64,000 bases of DNA, taken from positions 1 to 64,000 of the forward strand of contig CAYYQW010000009.1 of assembly GCA_964472505.1 (NCBI GenBank), given 5' to 3'. Position 1 is the stretch's first letter, and each line of letters starts with the position of its first letter. Positions 26,212-35,228 of the stretch are shown piece after piece. The translations under genes and the position numbers were made by a program. The notes under the pieces were generated by a model that saw nothing but the letters and a program-made list of their open reading frames with translations, was not told where the DNA came from and did not search any database. This stretch comes from JAYEIA01 sp964472505 (lineage in GTDB: Bacteria > Bacteroidota > Bacteroidia > Bacteroidales > JAADGE01).

Positions 26212-26916
26212 ATGAAAATACAAAGCAGTCATTATACCAATCGATACGTTATTTCTGACATTCACGGCTGTCGAAAAACTTTGGTTCGGCTTATTCAGAG
26301 AATTAATCCGAGCTCTAAAGATGCACTGTTCTTTTTGGGTGATTACATAGACCGCGGGCCCGACAGCTCCCGGGTTCTGGACTATATCATGTCTTTGGAA
26401 CAATCCGGACACAATATATACACGCTCCGAGGCAATCACGAACAAGACTTTTTGGACGCCGAACAGGAATACGAAGCCGATTTCTTTTTTCGTTTTGTAA
26501 AAAAACGACTCAAAAGTGCAGACTTATTAAATAAATCGTATAAAATTCGTAAGCCATACAAGCGTTTTATGCAGGCGACGGATATTTTTTATGAGTTGGA
26601 AGACTTTTTTTTGGTACATGCCGGTTTTAATTTTGAAAAAGAAGATATTTTTAGTGATAAATCGGCCATGCTGCATATTCGAAATCAAAAAGTTGATCTC
26701 AGAAAAACGGAGGGGAAACCGGTAGTTCACGGGCATCAACCTACCTATTTTCATAAAATACAGAAAGCGGCACAAAAAAGAAAAAAACGCTTGCCTCTCG
26801 ATAACGGCTGCGTTTATAAAAAACCGCATAAAATTTACGATACAACCCGTTTGGGGAGGCTTTGTTGTTTAAACCTAAATACTTATGAGTTAATCGCACA
26901 GGATAATATCGAGTGA
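26212..26916 (+). CDS. PPP-family metallophosphatase (Ser/Thr phosphatase-like)
   Basis: A 234-aa calcineurin-like phosphoesterase of the PPP family. The three signature motifs are intact: SDIHG (for GDxHG), GDYIDRGPDS and LRGNHEQ. The later metal ligands are in LVHAGF and VHGHQPT. Bacterial PrpA/PrpB-type enzymes dephosphorylate Ser/Thr/Tyr-phosphate proteins or small phosphoesters; the substrate here is unknown. ATG 26212 is preferred to the in-frame TTG three codons upstream. Monocistronic. Confidence 0.88.
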   Translation: MKIQSSHYTNRYVISDIHGCRKTLVRLIQRINPSSKDALFFLGDYIDRGPDSSRVLDYIMSLEQSGHNIYTLRGNHEQDFLDAEQEYEADFFFRFVKKRLKSADLLNKSYKIRKPYKRFMQATDIFYELEDFFLVHAGFNFEKEDIFSDKSAMLHIRNQKVDLRKTEGKPVVHGHQPTYFHKIQKAAQKRKKRLPLDNGCVYKKPHKIYDTTRLGRLCCLNLNTYELIAQDNIE

Positions 26917-27057
26917 TTTTTTTTATATTAGCCGGTTATTTTTGAAATACCTGAAACAACTATTGAAACAAATTTGGATATATCCCTAATCAAATGTAAT
27001 TTTAAAAAAAATGCAAATGCTGTGTTTTATGGTGAAAGATTCTGTAAAACAGAGATA

Positions 27058-27065
27058 TAGTTTTG
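27058..27065 (+). promoter_or_regulatory. -7 box TAGTTTTG upstream of purA
   Basis: A consensus TAnnTTTG box ends 38 bases before the purA ATG, allowing a leader of about 30 bases. Confidence 0.5.
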
Positions 27066-27103
27066 TGCTTTATATGAAAAACGAATAATTTAAAAATTGA
27101 CGA

Positions 27104-28369
27104 ATGAAAATTGATGTACTTTTGGGCCTGCAATGGGGCGATGAAGGAAAAGGAAAAATTGTGGATGTTCTTACGCCTGAATACGATATTGTAGCTCGGT
27201 TTCAGGGAGGCGCCAACGCCGGGCACACCCTTATTTTTGATAACAAGAAATATGTGTTGCACCTGATACCCTCCGGCGTATTTCGCAAAAATATTATAAA
27301 TGTGATAGGCAGCGGAGTGGTTCTGGATCCGACCATTTTTGCCGAAGAAATTAAAGGTCTGCAAGCATCGGGTATTGATCTTACCGAGCGCCTTTTGATA
27401 GCTGAAAAGGCCAATCTTATTTTGCCCACACACCGCATGCTGGATGCGCTCAACGAGCAGAGAAAAGGCAAAGAGAAAATTGGTTCCACGCTTAAAGGTA
27501 TCGGCCCGGCTTATACCGATAAAACAGCTCGAACGGGTTTAAAAGTTTTTCAGCTAAACAATCCGGATTTCAAGCAACAATATCTGGCGCTTAAAAAGCA
27601 TCATTTAAAATTGCTTGAGCATTTTGAGACTGAAGTGGATTTTGATCTTGAACGTGCTGAAAAAGAATGGTTTGAAGGTATTGAGCTGTTGAAACGCTAC
27701 ACATTCATTAACAGCGAACACTTTTTTAATACCGCCCTTTCCGAAAAGAAGAAAATATTGGCCGAAGGCGCGCAAGGCAGTCTGCTCGATATTGATTTTG
27801 GGACTTATCCTTTCGTAACCTCCTCCACAACAACTGCTTCGGGAGTTTGCCACGGCTTGGGAATAGCTCCCGGTAAAGTAGGTGAGGTATTGGGCGTTTG
27901 TAAGGCTTATATTACCCGGGTGGGCAGTGGGCCGTTTCCCACCGAATTACACGATGAAACCGGTGATTATCTTAAAGAAAAAGGCCATGAAGTAGGTGCC
28001 ACTACCGGGCGCGACCGGCGTTGCGGTTGGTTAGACTTGCCGGCGCTCAAGTATGCGTGCCAAATCAACGGGGTAACAAAGTTGATACTTACGAAAGCCG
28101 ATGTACTTTCCGGTTTAAAAACAATTAAATTTGCCGAAAAATACAAACAAAACGGAACAGTTATTGATTATTTCCCTACACAGATTACTAACACGGAAGC
28201 TGTATATTCTGAATTGGCCGGTTGGTCGGAAGATATAACCGAAATTAAGGCTGCGGAAGAATTACCCGAAAACCTGAAAGCTTATATTGCAATGATTGAA
28301 AAATATACCGGAGTGTCGGTGTATTTACTTTCTACCGGAGCCGACAGAAAGAATTGTATTAAAATGTAA
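27104..28369 (+). CDS. purA: Adenylosuccinate synthetase
   Basis: A 421-aa enzyme. The N-terminal GTP-binding glycine loop GLQWGDEGKGKIVD is exact, as are GGANAGHTL, GSTLKGIGPAYTDKTARTG and the C-terminal region GATTGRDRRCGWLD. It catalyses the GTP-dependent condensation of IMP with aspartate, the first committed step to AMP. Full length and in frame. The following histidine kinase gene begins within about 10 bases of its stop, so the two may be co-transcribed, although a -7-like box also lies at the junction. Confidence 0.97.
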   Translation: MKIDVLLGLQWGDEGKGKIVDVLTPEYDIVARFQGGANAGHTLIFDNKKYVLHLIPSGVFRKNIINVIGSGVVLDPTIFAEEIKGLQASGIDLTERLLIAEKANLILPTHRMLDALNEQRKGKEKIGSTLKGIGPAYTDKTARTGLKVFQLNNPDFKQQYLALKKHHLKLLEHFETEVDFDLERAEKEWFEGIELLKRYTFINSEHFFNTALSEKKKILAEGAQGSLLDIDFGTYPFVTSSTTTASGVCHGLGIAPGKVGEVLGVCKAYITRVGSGPFPTELHDETGDYLKEKGHEVGATTGRDRRCGWLDLPALKYACQINGVTKLILTKADVLSGLKTIKFAEKYKQNGTVIDYFPTQITNTEAVYSELAGWSEDITEIKAAEELPENLKAYIAMIEKYTGVSVYLLSTGADRKNCIKM

Positions 28370-28379
28370 ATTTATAAAT

Positions 28380-30374
28380 TTGAAAACAAACGAGTTGACG
28401 CATTCTTTTTTTCTTAAGCTGTTTTTGCTTGCAATTTCATTATTGCTAAGCACGGGCATTCACATGCTGCAGGCTCAGGATAGCGTAAACTCTGATTTTT
28501 CCCGAAAATTAAAAGAAGCCGGAACTACGGAAAAGAAAGTGGAGCTCTATCTGAGCAGAGCTCGACGATTGGCCTCAAAGCCCGACGGATATTTTAATGC
28601 CGGCGAATATGCGGATACTGCATTGACCATTGCACGCAATGCAAACTCAAAACATGCCGAAATGCTGTGCTTGAATACTTTGGGAACCATTTCGTCTAAG
28701 AACGCATTTTATGATGATGCTTTGAGCTATTACAACCAAGCGCTTTCAATGAGCATTCAGCTGAATGAAACCGAAGAGCGGCCGTTTATATATAACAACA
28801 TAGCTTATATTATGCGCCATTCGGGGAATTATGCCGAAGCCGTTAAAATACTTCTGCTTGGCCTTAAAGTAGCTGAAGCCCAAGACAATAAAAAGGCAGC
28901 TGCATATCTTTTAAACGGCTTGGGTGGCGGCTATCTGATGATGAATGATTATGATAAAGCGCTTGTATTTTATGCCAAAGCTTTAGTGCCGGCCAATGAA
29001 ATGGGTAATAAACGAAGTAAGGCCATGAACTATGCCGGAATGGGTGAGGCTTATTTTAGAAAAAAAATGTATGCCGAAGCTGAAAATTATTATCAACAAA
29101 GTCTGGCAATCAACAAAGAAATTAGTGATACTAAAGGAATAGCGATTGCCTATCAGGGTTTGGCGAATTTTTTTTTCGATCAAAATCGCTACAGTTTGGC
29201 TGAAAGAAATTATAAATTGGCTTTAGCATTTGCCGAAAAGTCTAAAAGCAAATATTATACAGCCGAAATAGCCTTAGATTTAGCTAAAACACATCTGTCC
29301 ACTTCTAAATTTCAGCGAGCCGAAAGACATATTAATAAAGCGCTCATGCTGGCCGAAGAAATAAACAGCAATCAAGACAAAAGCAAAGCTTATGAACTTT
29401 TGGCTGTTTTATATGAAAAAAAAGGACTGTACAGAGAAGCTTATAGCAATATTCTGAAGCATAATGAGTTAAAAGACAGTATTCTGAGCCATGAGATTGA
29501 GAAAAGCGTATTGTCGGCTCAGTTGAAGTACGATTTGGAAAGAAGTCGAGAACAAATTGAAGAATTGGAAAAAGAGAGTTTGGCACAAATTGAACGGGAA
29601 CGCATCAAGCTTTTTGCCGTCGGAATTTCTGCCTTAGCTTTAATTATAATAGTGGTAGCCGTTTTGCTTTTTCGTTCAGTGAAACAGAAAGAAAAAACAA
29701 ACATTACTCTAAAGCAATTACTGAAAAAAAATGAAATATTGCTCTCGGAAATGCATCATCGCATAAAGAATAATTTCGCCGTGATTATAGGTTTGTTAAG
29801 GCTTCAGAAAAAAGATTTGGATAAAAAACCGGGCATTGTAGCTGTTGAAGATACCATAAACCGGATATATACTTATGCTGCCATTCATGAACAAGCTTAT
29901 GGTAAAAAAGATTACAGCAGAATAAATATCGGGAAATTCATAAAAGAATTGGCTCAAAAGCTTCGAGAAAAAAGTAACCGACAGTTGGTGGAAATTGTAC
30001 TGCAAATAGAGCCTGTTTATCCGGATTTAAGCACCGCCATATCTTTAGCTTTATTCAGTAATGAAATATTGAGTAATGCATTTGAACACGGATTTGGTGA
30101 GAACGACTCCGGTTTGTTGGAAATCCGCCTTGCGAATAATAATAATATGGCGAAATTAAGCATTTCGAATACGGGTAAGAAACCGGCAGATGATTTTAAT
30201 ATCAATACCGTTGATTCGGCCGGCTTGCATATTGCCAAATTATATGCCGGGCAATTGAACGGAGATTTTTCTTATAATGCCGATAAGCAAGAGTTTTTGC
30301 TGACTTTTAAGTTTGATCGGAAATCCGGCGGCCCCTTGAAAATGAGCAACTTCAATAAAAAACATAAGCCTTAG
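28380..30374 (+). CDS. TPR-containing histidine kinase (HisKA_2 type)
   Basis: About 664 aa. A signal peptide (LFLLAISLLLSTGIHMLQAQ) leads into tetratricopeptide repeats over roughly residues 55-370 (AEMLCLNTLGTISSKNAFYD, GMGEAYFRKKMYAEAENYYQ). A coiled coil, one transmembrane helix (LFAVGISALALIIIVVAVLL), a HisKA_2 phosphoacceptor (SEMHHRIKNNFAVIIGLL) and a HATPase domain (SNEILSNAFEHGFGEND) follow. The TPR domain should sense in the periplasm and the kinase act in the cytosol. No ATG precedes the signal peptide; TTG 28380 is the likeliest start. It is paired with the receiver protein two bases downstream. Confidence 0.85.
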   Translation: MKTNELTHSFFLKLFLLAISLLLSTGIHMLQAQDSVNSDFSRKLKEAGTTEKKVELYLSRARRLASKPDGYFNAGEYADTALTIARNANSKHAEMLCLNTLGTISSKNAFYDDALSYYNQALSMSIQLNETEERPFIYNNIAYIMRHSGNYAEAVKILLLGLKVAEAQDNKKAAAYLLNGLGGGYLMMNDYDKALVFYAKALVPANEMGNKRSKAMNYAGMGEAYFRKKMYAEAENYYQQSLAINKEISDTKGIAIAYQGLANFFFDQNRYSLAERNYKLALAFAEKSKSKYYTAEIALDLAKTHLSTSKFQRAERHINKALMLAEEINSNQDKSKAYELLAVLYEKKGLYREAYSNILKHNELKDSILSHEIEKSVLSAQLKYDLERSREQIEELEKESLAQIERERIKLFAVGISALALIIIVVAVLLFRSVKQKEKTNITLKQLLKKNEILLSEMHHRIKNNFAVIIGLLRLQKKDLDKKPGIVAVEDTINRIYTYAAIHEQAYGKKDYSRINIGKFIKELAQKLREKSNRQLVEIVLQIEPVYPDLSTAISLALFSNEILSNAFEHGFGENDSGLLEIRLANNNNMAKLSISNTGKKPADDFNINTVDSAGLHIAKLYAGQLNGDFSYNADKQEFLLTFKFDRKSGGPLKMSNFNKKHKP

Positions 30375-30376
30375 TA

Positions 30377-30739
30377 ATGAAAAAGATTTTAATTGTTGAA
30401 GATGAGATGATTATAGCTGATATGCATCAAGATATCGTGGAAGCCGGCGGGAACGAGGTTGTCGGAATAGCCGGTACAGGGCAGAAGGCCATTCGGCTTT
30501 TTGAAGAACTTTCACCGGATCTTATTTTAATGGATATATATCTTGCCGATGAAACCGACGGAATTGAAACGATGGAAATTATACGCCAAAAATCACAAGT
30601 GCCGGTGATATATATAACCGGTAATTCCGAGGATCAAACACGAAAAAGAGCCGAAAAGACCGGTTATACTGCTTATCTGAAAAAACCCGTTGAGCCGGAT
30701 ATTTTGACAGCTGCCATAAAGCGTGTTTTTGAAAATTAA
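30377..30739 (+). CDS. Receiver-only response regulator
   Basis: A 120-aa single REC domain: the acidic pair in LIVEDEM, the phospho-acceptor aspartate in ILMDIYL, the threonine in IYITGNSE, and the conserved lysine in YLKKPVEP. It starts two bases after the kinase stop, so it is the cognate partner. There is no DNA-binding or enzymatic output domain, so the phospho-signal must act by protein contact, as in CheY- or Spo0F-like relays. Kinases of the HisKA_2 class with REC-only partners are known in Bacteroidota, but the target here is unknown. Confidence 0.9.
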   Translation: MKKILIVEDEMIIADMHQDIVEAGGNEVVGIAGTGQKAIRLFEELSPDLILMDIYLADETDGIETMEIIRQKSQVPVIYITGNSEDQTRKRAEKTGYTAYLKKPVEPDILTAAIKRVFEN

Positions 30740-30742
30740 GTT

Positions 30743-32032
30743 TTACCGTTCATCGAAAAACTTAACGGCTTTTCTTCCCCCTTCCGGAAAAATTAGTTTT
30801 TGAAGATAAGTTTCATTTTTAAAAATAATTTGAGGCGTAACACGCAGAGAGGCTCTAAAGCGGTCTTTAATGATTTTTTCTGCATCAGTGTTTGGCGTTT
30901 TCAAATTAACATAAACCGCCACTTGGTCTGTGCCCAATTGATTGGTATATACTTTTATGGCATACGTTTTTATGAAATCAATTTCATCCAAAATATTATA
31001 CAGTGCCGGCGGGTATAGCGTGGTTCCTTTGAATTTAATCATTTGTTGTTTCCTTCCGATCACGGGCCCCGTACGTATGCTGTTTCTTCCGCATGCACAG
31101 GCCGATGTATAATGCTTTAGAATATCACCGGTTTTAAATCGCAGTAAAGGCATACCTTCCACACCCAGTGTGGTAATTACCAACTCTCCGGCTTGGCCTT
31201 CGGGTACTTCATTGCCTTGGTCATCCGTAAATTCGGTGATGATTAATTCCGGATGGTGATGCCCGCCCATGCCTGCTTTACATTCAGTGAATGCCGCTGA
31301 CATTTCGGTGGACGCATAAGTCGAATAAAGCTTTAAAGACGGCCAGTATGTTTTTATTTTCTCCCCCAACGTATTCAATGTGAAATCGTTGTTGCGAATG
31401 GACTCTCCAATACATATTGCCTTGCTCACTCCGGTATTTTTATAATCGATACCGTTAGCTTTGGCGTAATCAATAAGTTTCAGCAAAAAAGAAGGAACCA
31501 CTATAAAAGCCGTCGGTTTCAAACGACGAATGCTGTCCCATTGTAATTCGGGAATTCCGCCGCCCACACGTATGATTCCTGCACCCAGGCGTCGAGCTCC
31601 GAGATAATATGCCAAACCGGCCATAAAACGTTTATCTATGGTAACCATTTGCTGGTAAATATCATCCGGGCTGCCGTCGGCACAAGCCAAAGAGATACAC
31701 TCATTATATGCCAGACGATCCAAATCCTTATCTGTCAGCGCAAATGTAACCGGATCACCCAAAGTGCCGGAGGTCGTTATGTAGTCAATAACTTTTCGCT
31801 GCGGAACACACAGAAAGTCTTCATTGCGTTCCTGTAAGTCATTTTTGGTGGTGAAGGGTATTTTTTTTAAATCTTCTAGCTTCCGGATATCCTCCGGTTT
31901 AATACCCGTCGTTTTAAATAAATTTTTATAAAAAGGCGAGTAAGTATTTAAGTAGTCTAAGAGTTTGGCCAACTCTTTTTCCTGAAAAAGTTTTATTCCC
32001 TCAGGACTGAGTGTTTCAACAGATGGTATCAT
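30743..32032 (-). CDS. Phenylacetate-CoA ligase (PaaK)-like AMP-forming ligase
   Basis: A 429-aa adenylate-forming enzyme of the PaaK type. The AMP-binding core is TTSGTLGDPVTF, then SLKLYSTYASTEMSAAFTEC, GELVITTLGVEGMPLLRFKT and the C-terminal lysine in RKAVKFFDER. A cysteine/histidine set (CACGRNS) resembles the family zinc site. It would activate an aromatic or related carboxylate as acyl-AMP and transfer it to CoA or ACP. It is divergent from the TPR-ribH-tyrosine ammonia-lyase run, so it could activate coumarate for that operon, but this is inference; PaaK homologs are also used in arylacetate metabolism. Confidence 0.8.
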   Translation of the reverse strand: MIPSVETLSPEGIKLFQEKELAKLLDYLNTYSPFYKNLFKTTGIKPEDIRKLEDLKKIPFTTKNDLQERNEDFLCVPQRKVIDYITTSGTLGDPVTFALTDKDLDRLAYNECISLACADGSPDDIYQQMVTIDKRFMAGLAYYLGARRLGAGIIRVGGGIPELQWDSIRRLKPTAFIVVPSFLLKLIDYAKANGIDYKNTGVSKAICIGESIRNNDFTLNTLGEKIKTYWPSLKLYSTYASTEMSAAFTECKAGMGGHHHPELIITEFTDDQGNEVPEGQAGELVITTLGVEGMPLLRFKTGDILKHYTSACACGRNSIRTGPVIGRKQQMIKFKGTTLYPPALYNILDEIDFIKTYAIKVYTNQLGTDQVAVYVNLKTPNTDAEKIIKDRFRASLRVTPQIIFKNETYLQKLIFPEGGRKAVKFFDER

Positions 32033-32193
32033 GGATTATTATTTGCAGCACGATGTTTGTAATTTTGTTTTCAAAAGTATTAAATATATTTTTTTTATAA
32101 TAAGCTTGTATGGCTTTTTGCAGTGAATTCTTATTTATTAGTGTTTCTTTCCAAAAAAGCTAAAAAATAGTCTTATTTTTTTTGAAAATAAAT

Positions 32194-32201
32194 TACATTT
32201 G
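32194..32201 (+). promoter_or_regulatory. -7 box TACATTTG
   Basis: An exact TAnnTTTG match 39 bases before the ATG of the TPR gene. No TTG lies at the ideal upstream spacing. Confidence 0.45.
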
Positions 32202-32240
32202 CATCGATTTTCAAACCCATAATGATAAATTTAAAAAAGA

Positions 32241-32927
32241 ATGGCAAAAAAGAAAAAAAGTGATGCTTCAGGATTTGAAACTATAGAAAGTACATTAACC
32301 GGAACGGAGCAGTTTATAGAAAGATATCAAACGCAACTTACAATTGGCTTTATCGTACTTGTAGCAGTAGTGAGCTTATACATTGCATACAACAAGTGGT
32401 ATAAAGCTCCGCTTGAAAAGGAAGCGCTTGAACAGGCATATGTGGCAGAACAATATTTTGCCGCTGATTCTTTTTATTTAGCTATAAACGGTGACGGTCA
32501 ATTTCCCGGTTTTATTGATATAGTTGATGAGTACAGCTTTACCGATGTAGGAAATATGGCAAGGCTTTATCTCGGAATATCCTACATAAAAACAGAAAAC
32601 TACACAGAAGCCATCAACCATTTGGTGAAATTTGATTCCGATGACCCCATACTTGAGCCTCTGGCACAGGGAAATATAGGCGATGCATACAGTGCCTTGG
32701 AACAATTTGATAAAGCTGCACAGTATTATCAAAAAGCCGGAGAAAAAGACAAAAACAAACTTACGGCACCTATTTATTATATGAAAGCTGCTCGTGCTTT
32801 TGAACAAACCGGCAATTATGAAAAAGCTTTAGATATTTATAAAATTATTAAAAGCGATTACAGAGATACTGAAGAAGGAAGAGAAATTGAAAAATACATT
32901 GCCCGAGCTGAGAATAAGTTGAAATAA
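32241..32927 (+). CDS. Membrane-anchored TPR protein (YfgM-like)
   Basis: A 228-aa protein with a lysine-rich start (MAKKKKSD), one transmembrane helix (about 33-50, LTIGFIVLVAVVSLYIAY) and a tetratricopeptide domain (about 75-225: ARLYLGISYIKTENYTEAIN, AQGNIGDAYSALEQFDKAAQ, KAARAFEQTGNYEKALDIYK). The layout matches YfgM-type proteins. In many Bacteroidota this gene immediately precedes ribH, as here. It probably acts as a membrane-bound scaffold in envelope protein handling (inference). Confidence 0.8.
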   Translation: MAKKKKSDASGFETIESTLTGTEQFIERYQTQLTIGFIVLVAVVSLYIAYNKWYKAPLEKEALEQAYVAEQYFAADSFYLAINGDGQFPGFIDIVDEYSFTDVGNMARLYLGISYIKTENYTEAINHLVKFDSDDPILEPLAQGNIGDAYSALEQFDKAAQYYQKAGEKDKNKLTAPIYYMKAARAFEQTGNYEKALDIYKIIKSDYRDTEEGREIEKYIARAENKLK

Positions 32928-33016
32928 TGTTCCGTGAATTTTTTATCGGATTATTTATTACAAAACTCATAGCTTGATACAGGCATCGGTTTCTTAAACC
33001 ATAATTGTATATATAG

Positions 33017-33060
33017 CCGGCTGTTTCGCTTTTTTTCGAAAAACGATGCAAGCCGGTTTT
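33017..33060 (+). terminator. Possible terminator before ribH
   Basis: CCGGCT (33017-33022) pairs with AGCCGG (33051-33056), with an inner TTTCG/CGAAA stem, followed by T4. It could separate the TPR gene from ribH. The stem has a large interior, so confidence is modest. Confidence 0.5.
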
Positions 33061-33104
33061 TGTTTATATCTGCTTTTAAAAAAACATTATTTAACAAAAA
33101 TACC

Positions 33105-33596
33105 ATGGCTACACAGAATTTATCTGCTTACGATAAAAATAAAGTACCAACTGCCGAAGACATGCACTTTGCAATTATAGTATCGGAATGGAATGAAACA
33201 ATAACCGATGCACTGCGCGAGGGAGCCTATAATACTTTGATAAAACACGGAGCAAAGCCGGAACATATTATAACCGACTATGTGCCCGGCTCATTTGAAC
33301 TGGTTTTTGGCGCGAATAAATACACCCAACACCCGGACATTGATGCTGTGATTGTATTGGGTTCCGTGATACAGGGAGAAACTCCGCATTTCGATTATGT
33401 TTGCCAAGGTGTAACGCAAGGCATAGCTCATTTAAACACCCTAAGTGACAAACCGGTTATTTTCGGCTTACTTACAACCGATAACATGCAACAAGCCAAA
33501 GACCGAGCCGGCGGAAAGCACGGAAACAAAGGCGACGAAGCTGCCGTTACGGCTATAAAGATGTTAGCTTTCAGACAGAGAGTAAAAAATCGCTAA
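33105..33596 (+). CDS. ribH: 6,7-dimethyl-8-ribityllumazine synthase
   Basis: A 163-aa lumazine synthase. Signatures are FAIIVSEWNETITDALREGA, VPGSFELVFGANKY, AVIVLGSVIQGETPHFDYVC and FGLLTTDNMQQAKDRAGGKH. It condenses 5-amino-6-ribitylaminouracil with 3,4-dihydroxy-2-butanone-4-phosphate in riboflavin synthesis. ATG 33105 is preferred to an in-frame start 45 bases upstream because it places the conserved core at the usual distance. No FMN riboswitch was recognised upstream. The ammonia-lyase gene follows after 64 bases. Confidence 0.95.
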   Translation: MATQNLSAYDKNKVPTAEDMHFAIIVSEWNETITDALREGAYNTLIKHGAKPEHIITDYVPGSFELVFGANKYTQHPDIDAVIVLGSVIQGETPHFDYVCQGVTQGIAHLNTLSDKPVIFGLLTTDNMQQAKDRAGGKHGNKGDEAAVTAIKMLAFRQRVKNR

Positions 33597-33660
33597 AGCG
33601 GCTTTATTTTTTCTAAAATTCTTCCCGTTTATTTGACGAAGAAAAACTAATATTTTAATT

Positions 33661-35214
33661 ATGATTACACTACATCCCGGAAAAGACAGACTTACAGCCG
33701 ATATGATAAAAAATATCGTATTGAAAAATGAAAAAATTGAGTTGCATCCCGATGCTCGTGAGAATGTTAATAAAAGCTTTGAGTTTCTCAAAGAGTTTTC
33801 CAAAGATAAAATCATATATGGCGTAAACACCGGTTTTGGGCCTATGGCACCCTACCATATTGGTGATTCGGATATAAAAAAATTACAGTATAATTTAATC
33901 CGAAGCCACGCTTCCGGTTCCGGGGACATAATTAGCTCCGAATGTGTGAAAGCTTCCATGCTTGCCAGGCTGAATACATTGTTGTTAGGTTATTCCGGAG
34001 TGAATAAATCAGTTGTTCGTGTGCTGCAACGTTTTATCAACGAAAATATTTATCCGCACATATACGAGCACGGCGGAGTAGGAGCCAGCGGTGATTTAGT
34101 GCAACTTTCTCATCTCGCATTAGCGCTTATTGGTGAGGGTTATGTGAAGTATGAAGGTACGGAATTTTATACGGGCGATTTAATGCGCCGAAAGAAAATA
34201 CAACCCATCGATATCCTCATTCGTGAAGGCTTGGCGCTGATAAACGGTACTTCGGTAATGACCGGCATAAGTTTTCTGAATTTGATATATGCAAAAAAAC
34301 TGGTTTCTTGGACCGTAGTGCTTTCTTCTTTGATTAATGAAATTGTAAACTCTTATGACGACCATTATTCGGAAGAACTGAACGGAGTAAAGCAACACGA
34401 AGGCCAACAACTTATTGCGGGAATGATGCGCAAAGTATTGTCGGACAGCAAACAGATAAAAAGACGCCAAGACCATTTGTATAACGGCAAGCAGCAAGGC
34501 CGCATACTAAAAGATAAAGTTCAGGAGTATTATTCGCTGCGATGCGTGCCGCAAATACTGGGGCCGATATACGATGCGGTGATGAGTGCAGAAAAAGTGT
34601 TGGAGAACGAAGTAAATTCGGTAAATGATAATCCGATTATTGATGCAACTCATGAAAATGTTTATCACGGCGGTAATTTTCACGGAGATTATGTAGCTTT
34701 TGAAGCCGATAAACTTAAAATTGCCATAACAAAACTCACCATGCTTAATGAGCGGCAGCTGAATTTCTTAATGAATGCAAAAATTAATCAAATCTTGCCG
34801 CCTTTTGTTAATCTGGGCACGCTCGGATTGAATTTGGGAATGCAGGGCGCTCAATTTACGGCAGTTTCCACTACGGCCGAAAATCAAATGTATTCCAACC
34901 CGATGTATGTTCATTCCATACCCAATAATAATGATAATCAGGATATTGTAAGTATGGGAACCAATGCCGCACTTTCTGCCAAAAAAGTTGTTCATAACAG
35001 CTTTGAGGTTATGGCGGTACAATTATTGTCGCTTTTGCAGGCCGTTGATTATTTGGATATTGAAAACAAACTTTCATCCCTGACAAAAAAAATATATACC
35101 GAAGCCCGCGAATTAGTGCCCAAATTTTCCGAAGACACGCCTAAATTTGAAGCTTTGGAACGATTAGCACGCTACTTAAAAGAAACCGATTTAGATTTAA
35201 CTGACAGCTTGTAA
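33661..35214 (+). CDS. Tyrosine ammonia-lyase (FjTAL-like aromatic amino acid lyase)
   Basis: A 517-aa MIO-dependent lyase. The MIO-forming triad is A142-S143-G144 in GGVGASGDLVQLSH. Long blocks agree with what I recall of Flavobacterium johnsoniae TAL: IYGVNTGFGPMA, LQYNLIRSH, EYYSLRCVPQILGP, NDNPIID, MYVHSIPNNNDNQDIVSMGT. The reaction would be deamination of L-tyrosine to p-coumarate, the aryl starter of flexirubin-type pigments; histidine activity is the main alternative. It heads a tight five-gene operon (ketoreductase, ketosynthase, ACP, acyltransferase), which favours TAL over catabolic HutH. No hut genes are nearby. Confidence 0.85.
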   Translation: MITLHPGKDRLTADMIKNIVLKNEKIELHPDARENVNKSFEFLKEFSKDKIIYGVNTGFGPMAPYHIGDSDIKKLQYNLIRSHASGSGDIISSECVKASMLARLNTLLLGYSGVNKSVVRVLQRFINENIYPHIYEHGGVGASGDLVQLSHLALALIGEGYVKYEGTEFYTGDLMRRKKIQPIDILIREGLALINGTSVMTGISFLNLIYAKKLVSWTVVLSSLINEIVNSYDDHYSEELNGVKQHEGQQLIAGMMRKVLSDSKQIKRRQDHLYNGKQQGRILKDKVQEYYSLRCVPQILGPIYDAVMSAEKVLENEVNSVNDNPIIDATHENVYHGGNFHGDYVAFEADKLKIAITKLTMLNERQLNFLMNAKINQILPPFVNLGTLGLNLGMQGAQFTAVSTTAENQMYSNPMYVHSIPNNNDNQDIVSMGTNAALSAKKVVHNSFEVMAVQLLSLLQAVDYLDIENKLSSLTKKIYTEARELVPKFSEDTPKFEALERLARYLKETDLDLTDSL

Positions 35215-35228
35215 AATTATTTACGACT

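Noticed and set aside
33017..33104. FMN riboswitch before ribH
   Set aside because: No conserved RFN sequence blocks (such as AGGGGCAGGG-like segments) were seen; only a simple hairpin is present.
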